Origin: Nitrospiraceae bacterium
GTDB taxonomy: Bacteria > Nitrospirota > Nitrospiria > Nitrospirales > Nitrospiraceae
DNA: 64,000 nucleotides
Assembly: GCA_919902665.1 (NCBI GenBank)
Contig: CAKKRK010000001.1
Location: forward strand, 125,998 to 189,997
Direction: 5' to 3'
Position 1 is the first letter of the stretch, and the number at the start of each line of letters is the position of its first letter. Both the position numbers and the translations under genes were made by a program. This document shows, in pieces, positions 54,481 through 63,506 of the stretch. The notes beneath the pieces are model-generated. The model did not search any database, was not told where the DNA came from, and was given only the letters and a program-made list of their open reading frames with translations.

Positions 54481-55689
54481 CTACAGCTCTCCACTAAAGG
54501 CCTGGTGCAACAGCGACTTTTTCAACGCTTCCAGTGCGGCGAGTTTCTGCTGGTAGATGGATTCGAGGCGTTGGGTTTCTTCGGCGAGAACGTTGAGTGT
54601 TCTCACGATTGCTCGCTGAGTAGGAATGGATGGCACAGCGATTGGAAGGGTTTGCACTGCGCCGTTGCTAATTTTCTTCATCGTCGGATTTGCACCCTGC
54701 GCTCTGCCAGTGATTTCCTTTCGCAGTGAAGGAGAACGCATCTGATAATAGAGAAACTCCGTCATTATACGATCTGGTGCGGGATTCATCCGCATGATCA
54801 AGTCGGGATAGATGGTCGGCTTCTCAATCCTCGATGCGATGGCGACATGACCAACCAGTTCTGGCGTGTTACTACGAGTGATGAGGAAGTCGCCGTTCTT
54901 GACCCAGTAGTTTCGTCGAGAATCAGTAGATGCTGAGGTGAACTTACGCTTGTCTGGTCTGAATCGGAATCCTGTGACGGATGAAAGCGTCAGAACGGGC
55001 GTTCCAGAATCTGAGTGATTTGCTGCTGGAGGAGACCAACCGTTTTGAGGCTGTATGGCGAGTACCTCCTCAAGAGTTGTTTCTGTCCATCCTTCACCGC
55101 GCTGGGTAAAGACAGTTTGGAGGTGGCTTTCGAAGAGAGCGCGGGCGTTGTGGAGGTTCCTTTCGGCGTTGGCTGTGGCGGTGGCGATGCCGTCAAACGC
55201 TTCGTCGAGGATGCCGACGATCCGTTGCTGTTCGGGAAGCGGAGGGATGGGAATCTGCTGAGAGCGGACATCGCCGTCTGTCACTGCTGGATAGCTCGCA
55301 CCCTTTTGAAGCTTCTCCATCGCGGTCATGAAACCTTCGGTCTGGAGAAAGTAGAACACGAAGCGGTGGTCCACATCCGGCTTGGCCCTGAGGACGAAGT
55401 AACCCGTGCTGCAAACTTGGTTATCGAGTTCCTCGGGAACGATGGCGATGCGCCGCAGAGTCGGGCGAATCGTAGCGAACAAAACGTCGTTGGCCTTCAC
55501 GAGCCGCCGCGCTCGACTCGGCGCATCTTTGCCGTTCAGTCGCTGCGTTTCTTCGATCGCCAGCGTCTCATTCGAGACACTTGAAACGTCGATGTAGTCG
55601 AACTCGGTTTGCGGCGAGCGCGCCGGGTCAGTCGTCTCTGTTTTCACCAAGACATCGCCGAGAGTTTTCTTCTGCCACCCCTTCTTCAT
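54481..55689 (-). CDS. hsdS: Type I restriction-modification specificity subunit HsdS
   Basis: A 402-residue specificity subunit with two target-recognition domains and two conserved helical regions. The conserved PLPEQQRIVGILDEAF (about residues 152-167) marks the first helical repeat and VPSIPTQRAIVRTLNVLAEE the second. Variable text in about 1-145 and 200-340 sets the two half-sites of the recognised sequence, which cannot be predicted here. It overlaps hsdM by 4 bp. Confidence 0.93.
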   Translation of the reverse strand: MKKGWQKKTLGDVLVKTETTDPARSPQTEFDYIDVSSVSNETLAIEETQRLNGKDAPSRARRLVKANDVLFATIRPTLRRIAIVPEELDNQVCSTGYFVLRAKPDVDHRFVFYFLQTEGFMTAMEKLQKGASYPAVTDGDVRSQQIPIPPLPEQQRIVGILDEAFDGIATATANAERNLHNARALFESHLQTVFTQRGEGWTETTLEEVLAIQPQNGWSPPAANHSDSGTPVLTLSSVTGFRFRPDKRKFTSASTDSRRNYWVKNGDFLITRSNTPELVGHVAIASRIEKPTIYPDLIMRMNPAPDRIMTEFLYYQMRSPSLRKEITGRAQGANPTMKKISNGAVQTLPIAVPSIPTQRAIVRTLNVLAEETQRLESIYQQKLAALEALKKSLLHQAFSGEL

Positions 55690-57140
55690 AGCAACATCTT
55701 GATATTCGCCAGCACCTCCGCACTATCGGCATCCAGCGCGGCAATTTCGTCCATGATCTCTTGAGGGCTGCGGTGCGTGACGACCTCGCCGCCATTGGGA
55801 TTCTTCACAGAGAGATCAAAGGTCGTCTGGTCGATGCTCTTCGTATCCACGCTCCAACTTTTAGATGAGTCGGCTGAGGTCTTTTGCAGCTTCACGAACT
55901 CTTTCAAGTCGTCGTCGTTCAGCGGATTGGTCTTGCCGAGGCTGCGGCCAGGGTCGAGCTGGTAGTACCAGACCTTGCGCGTGGGTGCGCCCTTCTCGAA
56001 GAACAACACCACGGTCTTCACGCCCGCGCCCTGGAATGTACCTCCTGGGCAATCGAGCACCGTGTGGAGATTGCAACTTTCCAGCAGTTGTTTCCGCAAG
56101 CTCACAGAGGCATTGTCGGTATTGGACAGGAAGGTGTTCTTGATGACCACGCCGCCGCGTCCCCCCGCCTTGAGCATCTTGATGAAGTGTTGGAGAAACA
56201 GAAACGCCGTCTCACCGGTGCGGATGGGGAAGTTCTGCTGCACTTCCTTCCGCTCTTTCCCACCGAAGGGCGGATTGGCTAGCACCACGTCGTAGCGGTC
56301 CTTCTCCTGAACGTCGGCCAGATTTTCCGTGAGCGTGTTGGTGTGGATGATGTTCGGCGCTTCGATGCCATGCAGGATCATGTTCATGATCGCCATGACG
56401 TAAGCGAGAGACTTCTTCTCCTTGCCGTAGAAGGTGCGGGTCTGGAGCGTGGTGAGGTCTTTAGTCGTCAGGTTGCCCTTGGACTTCAAGTAGTCGAATG
56501 CCTCGCACAAGAATCCTGCCGACCCGCAGGCCCCGTCGTAGATCTTCTCGCCAATCTTCGGCTTGACCACCTGCACCATGGCGCGGATGAGCGGGCGCGG
56601 AGTGTAATACTCGCCACCGTTGCGCCCGGCGTTGCCCATGTTCTTGATCTTGGCTTCATATAGGTGTGACAGCTCGTGTTTCTCGGTCTGGGAGCGAAAG
56701 CGCAGTTCGTCGATGTGGTCGATGATCTCGCGCAGGTTGTAGCCGCTCTGGATCTTGTTCTTAATCTCGCCGAAGATTTCCCCGATCTTGTACTCGATGG
56801 TGTTCGGCCCGCTGGCCTTCTGCTTGAAGCCGTGGAGGTAGGGAAAGAGCTTGAGGTTAACGAACTCGCTCAGGTCACTGCCGGTCAAGGCTTTGTTGTG
56901 ATCGAGCTTGCCGTCTTTCCCCTTGGGTGCGGCCCAGCTCTCCCAGCGAAAATCTTTGTCGAGAATGAAACTGTATCGTTTGCCCTCCAGCTTCGCTTCG
57001 TCGGCCTTATCCTGCTCCAGCCCATCGAGATATTTCAGGAACAAGAGCCAGGAGGTCTGCTCGGTATAGTCTAGCTCCGTCGTACAACCGGCTTCCTTCC
57101 GAAGCACATCATCGATGTTTCTAAAGGCTTGTTCAAACAT
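55686..57140 (-). CDS. hsdM: Type I DNA adenine methyltransferase HsdM
   Basis: A 484-residue N6-adenine methyltransferase. The SAM motif is near GEKIYDGACGSAGFLCEA (about residue 198-215) and the catalytic NPPF is in DVVLANPPFGGKERK (about 289). It methylates the host recognition site and, with HsdS, forms the modification core. It is the first gene of the five-gene operon hsdM-hsdS-DNA-binding-fic-hsdR, whose genes overlap or nearly touch. Confidence 0.95.
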   Translation of the reverse strand: MFEQAFRNIDDVLRKEAGCTTELDYTEQTSWLLFLKYLDGLEQDKADEAKLEGKRYSFILDKDFRWESWAAPKGKDGKLDHNKALTGSDLSEFVNLKLFPYLHGFKQKASGPNTIEYKIGEIFGEIKNKIQSGYNLREIIDHIDELRFRSQTEKHELSHLYEAKIKNMGNAGRNGGEYYTPRPLIRAMVQVVKPKIGEKIYDGACGSAGFLCEAFDYLKSKGNLTTKDLTTLQTRTFYGKEKKSLAYVMAIMNMILHGIEAPNIIHTNTLTENLADVQEKDRYDVVLANPPFGGKERKEVQQNFPIRTGETAFLFLQHFIKMLKAGGRGGVVIKNTFLSNTDNASVSLRKQLLESCNLHTVLDCPGGTFQGAGVKTVVLFFEKGAPTRKVWYYQLDPGRSLGKTNPLNDDDLKEFVKLQKTSADSSKSWSVDTKSIDQTTFDLSVKNPNGGEVVTHRSPQEIMDEIAALDADSAEVLANIKMLL

Positions 57141-57288
57141 GCGGGCATTTCCAGGCAGCTGTAGGGAAATCAGCGCCGAAGCTTACCCCTTCCCTGTTGA
57201 AAAATCACGCCTTTGAGAAGAGGCGACCGGTCAGAAGTGAAATATGGAGGAAAGCCGGAAGTCCGTTTCGTCTAGAAAGGACGACCGA

Positions 57289-58041
57289 TCACCCCGCGTA
57301 GTCGTAGGCCAGGTCGCGGGAGGGAACCAATCGAATGTTGGTCAACGTGCCTTGGGTGATGCGTGGAGCGAGTTCCTTCCAGATGTCTTGAGCCAACTCT
57401 TCGCCGGATACAGTCTGGCGATCCAGGGCCACCGACAGGTCCTTGTGATCGAATTTCGCAATCACCCTGTCCCTGACTAGCTGATCCAATGCTCCGATAT
57501 CAGTCACCATGCCGGTCATCGGATCGATCGTGCCTCTCACCGTCACAAAACAATCCCACTCGCGCCCTTCATGTCCTGGTTGAACGGCATTGAAGGAGTA
57601 TCGCTTCGTAATCGTGGCGCTGTTCGGACGATCCCCAGCCGTCACCTCGGCATAGAGATCTTCATCCTCACAGAGCCGAAGGGTATGGAGGGCACCGATG
57701 TCCCGCTGAGCCGCCAACTTCGTCCACAGCACGTGCGCGAAATTTTCGGAGGTCGGAATCTGATCGTTGAAGTAGGGCATGTCGAGATTCAGGTTCTTGT
57801 GATCAAACTCTTCGATCACGTCCAGGAGCACCCGTTTGAGATCGAACAGATTGACGACCATGCCGGTCGTGGGATCAATGTCGCCGGAGACGGTGAGTTC
57901 AAGCAGGTAGTTGTGTCCGTGCGCAGGAGGATTGTAGCAGCGCCCAAATACCGCACGATTCTTCACGTCATCCCATTCCGGCCGGCCATAGCGATGGGAG
58001 GCGGAAAATTCGATGCGCTTGGTCAACAAGACAGGGGGCAT
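57289..58041 (-). CDS. Double-domain 6-pyruvoyl-tetrahydropterin synthase homologue
   Basis: A 250-residue protein with two PTPS/QueD domains. Domain 1 (about 1-130) keeps zinc ligands H16, H41 and H43 (HGHN), the catalytic Cys35 (CYNPPAHGHN) and FDHKNLN. Domain 2 (about 140-245) retains the fold text (TIDPMTGMVTDI, KFDHKDL) but lacks the HGH and the matching Cys, so it is probably non-catalytic. QueD makes the queuosine precursor; no other queuosine gene is nearby. It is the last gene of the rubrerythrin/CCG operon. Confidence 0.85.
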   Translation of the reverse strand: MPPVLLTKRIEFSASHRYGRPEWDDVKNRAVFGRCYNPPAHGHNYLLELTVSGDIDPTTGMVVNLFDLKRVLLDVIEEFDHKNLNLDMPYFNDQIPTSENFAHVLWTKLAAQRDIGALHTLRLCEDEDLYAEVTAGDRPNSATITKRYSFNAVQPGHEGREWDCFVTVRGTIDPMTGMVTDIGALDQLVRDRVIAKFDHKDLSVALDRQTVSGEELAQDIWKELAPRITQGTLTNIRLVPSRDLAYDYAG

Positions 58042-58053
58042 GGTTTCTCGGTG

Positions 58054-58644
58054 CTACGCACCGCCTCTTAAATCGGCAAGCCACTCTTCGCGCATCGTAC
58101 CGGACACAGGCGCCTCTTCTCGATAGTCGCCATGGTCGACACGAATCGTCACAGGTTGACTGAGGTCTGCAAAGGTCTTGGTCATGGATGCAGTCGGCCG
58201 AAACTTTACGAAATGGACCGCGCTGATTTTCGTCTCATGGCTCCGGCCTCCTTCAAATTCGCCGAATACTTCCTCGCCTCCAACAACAATGGCTACTTTT
58301 TCTCCATGATCCAGCCCCATGAACTGATCGAGCCGTTCCTTGATCATCGCGTCCTGGGTGATCTCGATTAACAGGGTCGCGCTCAACTCGCCCGGAGCCG
58401 GCAGAAGGGCATTGTACACATCCAGTTCATCCTGAACCTTGACCGGATCGAAAATCCGCTCGACGCGGATCATCTCCTGAATTTGAAACTGCACCGTGTC
58501 ATGATTCTCGAATACCATCGTCATACAGGGGCCGACCGACATGCGCCGCCGCTGTTTCAGCGCAATGATGTTCGCTCGAAAGGCCTCACGCTGCCGCTCG
58601 TACTCCTGGTGCGGAATGATATCTTCTGGAGCGATTGCTTTCAT
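58054..58644 (-). CDS. DUF3501 family protein
   Basis: A soluble protein of 196 residues starting at MKAIAPEDIIPHQEYERQR, characteristic of DUF3501. I choose ATG 58644 (weak GAGAGGGGAC upstream); the longer frame is a read-through into the preceding gene. DUF3501 commonly follows a CCG-domain iron-sulfur protein and rubrerythrin, as here, suggesting a shared redox or peroxide-defence role that is unproven. Next gene is the PTPS homologue, 12 bp on. Confidence 0.85.
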   Translation of the reverse strand: MKAIAPEDIIPHQEYERQREAFRANIIALKQRRRMSVGPCMTMVFENHDTVQFQIQEMIRVERIFDPVKVQDELDVYNALLPAPGELSATLLIEITQDAMIKERLDQFMGLDHGEKVAIVVGGEEVFGEFEGGRSHETKISAVHFVKFRPTASMTKTFADLSQPVTIRVDHGDYREEAPVSGTMREEWLADLRGGA

Positions 58645-58693
58645 TGATTGTCCCCTCTCTCGTGATTCGTCCAGCGTGAAGCTGACTCCAGCC

Positions 58694-59974
58694 TCATGGT
58701 TGTCGTGGCAACCCATAGGCATCACGGACAATCTGAATCGGATGCAGCGTGCTCCGTCCTCCGGCATGGGCCGACGCGCCGGCTTGATCCAACTGTAAGC
58801 CGGCCAGGGGACAGTCCGACGCGACAAGGTCCGCTGGTGTCTGCTCGATCGCTCGCATGGCCTTCCCGGCAATCTTCATCGAAAGTTGGAAAAACTCTGT
58901 CTTCGCCGACCAGGCGCCGTCATGCCCCGAACACTGTTCGATCACCTCGACCTGAGCACCGGCACACTCCATGAGTTCTCTGGATTTAAACCCGATATTT
59001 TGATCCCTGAGATGGCAGGGAATCTGATAGGCGACTCGCCCTGGCTTCTGCGTGAAATCGGTCGCCAACTGGCCGTTTTTCTTCATGGCCATCAGATATT
59101 CACAGACATCGAAGGTCCGCTCCGCGACCCGTTTCGTCTTCTCATCGCGAGAGAGTTCCGGGTATTCGCGTTTCAACATCAAGCTGCAACTAGCGGTCGG
59201 AACCACCACATCGTACCCTTCGGCGACCAACGGATACAATGACGCAACGTTACTTCGAGCAGCCTGTTGAATCGCCTGGGTATCCCCAATATCGAAACTG
59301 GGCATCCCGCAACAGCGTTGCTCCGGTACCACCACCTGGACGCCGTTCTTCTCCAGCACTTGCACCGTCGCCTTCCCGACATCGGTCGCCTGAAAATTCA
59401 CGAGGCAACTGGCAAAGAGGGCGACCTTGCGGACGGGTGGATCTACGATGGCCATTTTGGCTCGTCGGCCGAACCAGCGGGGAAATGTCTCTCCTGAAAA
59501 ATGCAGGAGCTGGCGGTCCCGATGAATTCCCATGACTCGCTCCAGAAGGCGGCGCACAAGCCGGTTCCCCAACAACCTGTTCGTGAGCGAGGCGGTGGCG
59601 CTGCCAAGTCTTCCGATCGCATCTGTCATGATCAACAGGCGATCTCGCCACCGAACACCGCGCTCCGCCGCAAGACGCTTCTTCCAGGCGACCATCAAAT
59701 GCGGGAAGTCGATTTCATAGTGATGCGGTGGAGTATAGGGACAATGGTTGAAGCAAAGCTTGCAGTAGTAACATTCATCGACGACTTGATGATGATCGGC
59801 CGGGGTCAGCTTGGCCACGTCACTCTCGTACACATCAATCCGATCTAAGAGTGTGTTGAACGAGGGACAAAGATTGAAGCAGCGCCGACAGCCGTCACAG
59901 ACCTCGTAGATTCGAAGCGTTTCCTTCTCCAACTGCTTGGAATCGATCGGGGTCAGGAGACTGAGACCTTTCAT
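58694..59974 (-). CDS. Iron-sulfur oxidoreductase with two 4Fe-4S motifs and CCG domains
   Basis: A 426-residue protein resembling GlpC/HdrD-like subunits. Two cluster motifs are seen: CDGCRRCFNLCP (C26-C36) and CYYCKLCFNHCP (C68-C78). CCG domain 1 has ACCGMPSFDIG-type text (RCCGMPS) and domain 2 ends in EQCSGHDGAW, a C-S-G variant. One partial hydrophobic stretch is present but no firm membrane helix. ATG 59974 follows GGAGAGAGGA; TTG 59986 is less likely. It is in the rubrerythrin operon and may pass electrons to it. Confidence 0.9.
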   Translation of the reverse strand: MKGLSLLTPIDSKQLEKETLRIYEVCDGCRRCFNLCPSFNTLLDRIDVYESDVAKLTPADHHQVVDECYYCKLCFNHCPYTPPHHYEIDFPHLMVAWKKRLAAERGVRWRDRLLIMTDAIGRLGSATASLTNRLLGNRLVRRLLERVMGIHRDRQLLHFSGETFPRWFGRRAKMAIVDPPVRKVALFASCLVNFQATDVGKATVQVLEKNGVQVVVPEQRCCGMPSFDIGDTQAIQQAARSNVASLYPLVAEGYDVVVPTASCSLMLKREYPELSRDEKTKRVAERTFDVCEYLMAMKKNGQLATDFTQKPGRVAYQIPCHLRDQNIGFKSRELMECAGAQVEVIEQCSGHDGAWSAKTEFFQLSMKIAGKAMRAIEQTPADLVASDCPLAGLQLDQAGASAHAGGRSTLHPIQIVRDAYGLPRQP

Positions 59975-60070
59975 TCCTCTCTCCAAAAATGACCAGCGGC
60001 CAGCCTTCGCCGACGGATTCCCGTCACGTCGCCGAAAACTGACCGCTGAACGTGAGCCGATACGTACGTG

Positions 60071-60496
<426 letters not shown>

Positions 60497-60699
60497 ATCA
60501 TCCTCCTCGTTGTTCGAAGGCCCATCCTTAGCCCCACCGAGATTTTCGTCGCGAGTAAACCGGCGACTAAGATAGCGCAGCCATCGTCAGCGGTTCAAGG
60601 GGCTTCGTGCCATCCGGTTCAGTTAGTATTCGCACGGCTGGGGGTATGTTACACTCCCACAGGATAATATACGAGGACTCTTATCCACCGAGGAGCCAT

Positions 60700-61191
60700 A
60701 TGAAGATCTCCGGCCGCCATGTCTTCTACCGAACGGCAGGTGTCATCGCCTTGTTCGTGTCGATAATGTCTGGTTGCGCGGCAGACCCGTATCAACGACG
60801 AGCGGATGTCATGAAGGACCACGTCGAGAACTTCTATACGCACCTCAAGGCCAATCGAGTGGCCGCAGCGGTTCACGAAAATGAGCAGATCGAAGCCATG
60901 GCCGATCAAATGGCGGACACCGTCAGGAAGCAAGGTCAGTTGCAGGGGACATCGCAGGTCGAACGGGAGTTCGCACTCATGAAAACGGCTCGCGGAACGG
61001 CGGCTCAGAACTGGATCGCGTTGGGACAATATTTCGCGATCAAGCAGCAACCGGAGAAAGCCCGTGCCTCCTATCAACGAGTGGTCGATACCTACACGGA
61101 CCAGACGGAGCGTACCTACCGAGAACAGGCTGCTCGAGCGTTGAACGACTTGGAGATCCTGTCAGGGCCCTCTCCCAGCTCGACTCACTAG
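60700..61191 (+). CDS. Lipoprotein, tetratricopeptide-like
   Basis: A 163-residue protein with lipobox (LFVSIMSGC) and mature part starting CAADPYQRRADVM. The C-terminal half (QYFAIKQQPEKARASYQRVVD) resembles a tetratricopeptide helix pair. ATG 60700 with GAGGAG upstream is chosen. Probably anchored in the outer membrane; role unknown. The second lipoprotein gene follows after about 55 bp on the same strand. Confidence 0.72.
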   Translation: MKISGRHVFYRTAGVIALFVSIMSGCAADPYQRRADVMKDHVENFYTHLKANRVAAAVHENEQIEAMADQMADTVRKQGQLQGTSQVEREFALMKTARGTAAQNWIALGQYFAIKQQPEKARASYQRVVDTYTDQTERTYREQAARALNDLEILSGPSPSSTH

Positions 61192-61246
61192 TCGCGCAGA
61201 TCACAACACTGTGGGGAGGGTCGAGCCGCCCATCCATTGATTGCCA

Positions 61247-61837
61247 ATGACCCACTCGAGACGGTTCACAATGCTCCTGCTAGCCCTCTCTCTCACAGGG
61301 GTGGGATGCGTCCATCGGATTCAGGTGACGCCTCTTCCCACCAGCGTGTCGTCCATCACAATCCCTCGAACGCTTCAGGCCGTTGTCAGCCCGATTGCGA
61401 TGGAAGGCGCGGACCATCGGCCAGGCATCGCCTTGCTGGAATGGCCGCATCTCGACCTGAAACAGGCGGTCTTGCGATACCTGCAACAACGAAGCACCTT
61501 CACGTCGGTCTCGCCTGACCCAGCCGACCTGACGCTTCGCGTGGCCACGAAATTGAGGCTGACCTCCCGCAGCAGCCTCTATCATTATCGAATCGTGCTA
61601 CAAGCAGAGATGAGCGAAGCTGCCGGGGTTATGAAGTCCTATCGCGCCGAACACACTGCAGCGGGATCGTCGGTGCGGTGGGTCACGGCGTCGGACCGTA
61701 ACCCCATCGAAACCGCGTTACAGGGAGCGTTGGAAGACTTAATGAGGCAGATCGAGGGGGACGGAGCACTCTACCTCATCCGAACAGAGCAACAGTTACA
61801 GAAGCTGCCCCATGATAAATCGTCACCCGGCAGCTAA
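61247..61837 (+). CDS. Lipoprotein of unknown function
   Basis: A 196-residue lipoprotein. The signal MTHSRRFTMLLLALSLTGVGC ends in a lipobox. The mature part has a mixed alpha/beta pattern (LEWPHLDLKQAVLRYLQQRSTF; TLRVATKLRLTSRSSL), reminiscent of ABC-type or LptE-like small lipoproteins but not assignable. I prefer ATG 61247 over TTG 61241. The 3' end overlaps the convergent MarR gene by 15 bp. Confidence 0.65.
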   Translation: MTHSRRFTMLLLALSLTGVGCVHRIQVTPLPTSVSSITIPRTLQAVVSPIAMEGADHRPGIALLEWPHLDLKQAVLRYLQQRSTFTSVSPDPADLTLRVATKLRLTSRSSLYHYRIVLQAEMSEAAGVMKSYRAEHTAAGSSVRWVTASDRNPIETALQGALEDLMRQIEGDGALYLIRTEQQLQKLPHDKSSPGS

Positions 61838-62503
61838 GCCTTGGGCCATGGTCTCAGCTTTGTGAGAATCAGCCTTCTTACTCGGATCTTCCGCTGGACC
61901 TTCCACGTACTCTGGACAATCAAGGCGAAATGCCTGATCTCCGAATGCTGCATGGTAGAAGTCGCAGTGATGAGGTTGGTCCGATTCCGCATAGGCATGC
62001 GGACGGAAATGTTCGCAGGAGACGCACATGCGCGCAACAGGAATTTCTCCTTGCAATTGAAGCGCACGAATCAGCTTCACGAGCGAGCCAAGAAGCGCGA
62101 CCTGCTCTTGCACCGACAAATTCTCGGTCGCAGACGCCAGAATTTCCGGCCATCGGTTTTCCACATGACCTGCCTTAGCCCCAAGGGAGGTGAGGTGAAC
62201 CGTCACGACACGGTTGTCGAGTTCCCGACGGCGCCGGCGGACCAATCGCTTCCCCTCAAGCGTTCGGATGACCTCAGAAGCAGTCGGCAGTTTCACGGAG
62301 AGTTCTCGGGCAATCGTTGAGACGGTAGCCGAATGATTCGGTCGAGAGCGGAGAAACGTCAGCACTTGGATTTGCAAGGGACCAATCCCTGCCCGCCCCT
62401 TCCGTCTCCAGGCACGGCTCTTCATCGCCAGCCCGATTTTTGAAAGCCCCGTCACTAAACGATCAGGGAGCGACTCTTGATCGATTTTCATTAATGCGGT
62501 CAT
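61823..62503 (-). CDS. MarR-family regulator with cysteine-rich C-terminal extension
   Basis: A 226-residue regulator. The winged-helix core (about 40-130) includes ARELSVKLPTASEVIRTLEGKRLV (recognition helix) and RRRELDNRVV (wing). After residue 155 comes a tail with four Cys: ARMCVSCEHFRP (C160, C163), PHHCDFYHA (C180) and RLDCPEY (C196), plus His. This can bind a metal or Fe-S cluster. GAGAGGAAACC precedes ATG 62503. Standard MarR proteins are shorter (about 145 residues). Confidence 0.87.
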   Translation of the reverse strand: MTALMKIDQESLPDRLVTGLSKIGLAMKSRAWRRKGRAGIGPLQIQVLTFLRSRPNHSATVSTIARELSVKLPTASEVIRTLEGKRLVRRRRRELDNRVVTVHLTSLGAKAGHVENRWPEILASATENLSVQEQVALLGSLVKLIRALQLQGEIPVARMCVSCEHFRPHAYAESDQPHHCDFYHAAFGDQAFRLDCPEYVEGPAEDPSKKADSHKAETMAQGLAAG

Positions 62504-62608
62504 ACGGTTTCCTCTCTTGTTGATCCGAGAGGGTGTCAGTCTATGGCGCCTCCTTCCTTTCCGTCAAGCCTGTTCCACCGGCCATGAGCCACCCCCTACT
62601 TTTGATGT

Positions 62609-63466
62609 TCAGCGGACCACCAGCACGCCACAGTGAGCATGCTGCACCACGCGGGTGGAGACGCTGCCGAGCAAGACACGACGGATTGCGCCCATCCCCT
62701 TCGCTCCGGTCACAATCAGGTCCGCCTTCTCCTGTTTGGCCACCGTCAGAATCTCGTCAGCCGGCTTCCCCAGTCTCAAGACTTCACGTATCTGGAAGCC
62801 TGATTTCGCAAGCTTATCTCCATAGCGTTGCACCAGCGCTTTCCCGGCTTCTTTCACTTCCGGATACTTAAAATAGGGTACCGCATGCATCACGGTCACC
62901 ATGACCGGTTCGCGATCCGGACCATCAGGCATCGGATTGATCGTGCGAAGAAGAAACTTGACCGCCTTATTCGAGGCAGCCGACCCATCGACTGCCAGCA
63001 TCACATGCCGGACTGGCCGAGGGGGCTCTTTCACCACCAATACCGAGCAAGGGGCATGGTGGATGGCATGGTTTGAGATACTGCCCAGCATAAAGCGGTC
63101 TAAGGCATCCAAGCCTCGGGCCCCGATCGACAGGAGCCCGACCCCACGCTGCGCATGCTTCATGATCGTCACTGCCACCGCGCCCTGGTCGGTCGTCACG
63201 GTCCCGCTCAAGCCAAGCGCTGACAACAAACCCTCCGACTCTTTCTTAGTGGACTTGGCCACTGCCTCCATCCGCTTGACCTCGGACTGAATGTATCGTC
63301 CGGTCCCGACGATCGCCGGCTGGATCATAAAGGGAGCCCGAACGCTCGCCACATCGATGACATGCAACACACGAACGACCGGCTGCACCGCGAACGGCAT
63401 CTCCGCTAACCACTCGATCGCCCACTTACCATGTTTCGACCCATCAACTGTCGCAAGAATCTTCAT
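62609..63466 (-). CDS. Universal stress protein, tandem UspA domains
   Basis: A 285-residue protein made of two Usp domains: one starting MKILATVDGSKHGKWAIEWL, the second around VMLAVDGSAASNKAVKFLL. Each has the ATP-binding G-2x-G-9x-G(S/T) type pattern (IGARGLDALDRFMLGSISNHAIHHA and TGAKGMGAIRRVLLGSVSTRVVQHA). ATG 63466 has AAAGGA upstream; the longer frame is unsupported. It follows the phosphofructokinase gene by 40 bp on the same strand. Function: stress survival, by analogy. Confidence 0.92.
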   Translation of the reverse strand: MKILATVDGSKHGKWAIEWLAEMPFAVQPVVRVLHVIDVASVRAPFMIQPAIVGTGRYIQSEVKRMEAVAKSTKKESEGLLSALGLSGTVTTDQGAVAVTIMKHAQRGVGLLSIGARGLDALDRFMLGSISNHAIHHAPCSVLVVKEPPRPVRHVMLAVDGSAASNKAVKFLLRTINPMPDGPDREPVMVTVMHAVPYFKYPEVKEAGKALVQRYGDKLAKSGFQIREVLRLGKPADEILTVAKQEKADLIVTGAKGMGAIRRVLLGSVSTRVVQHAHCGVLVVR

Positions 63467-63506
63467 GTCGGATATCCTTTTTTTCGACGAGCTGCACCTA
63501 TATTGC

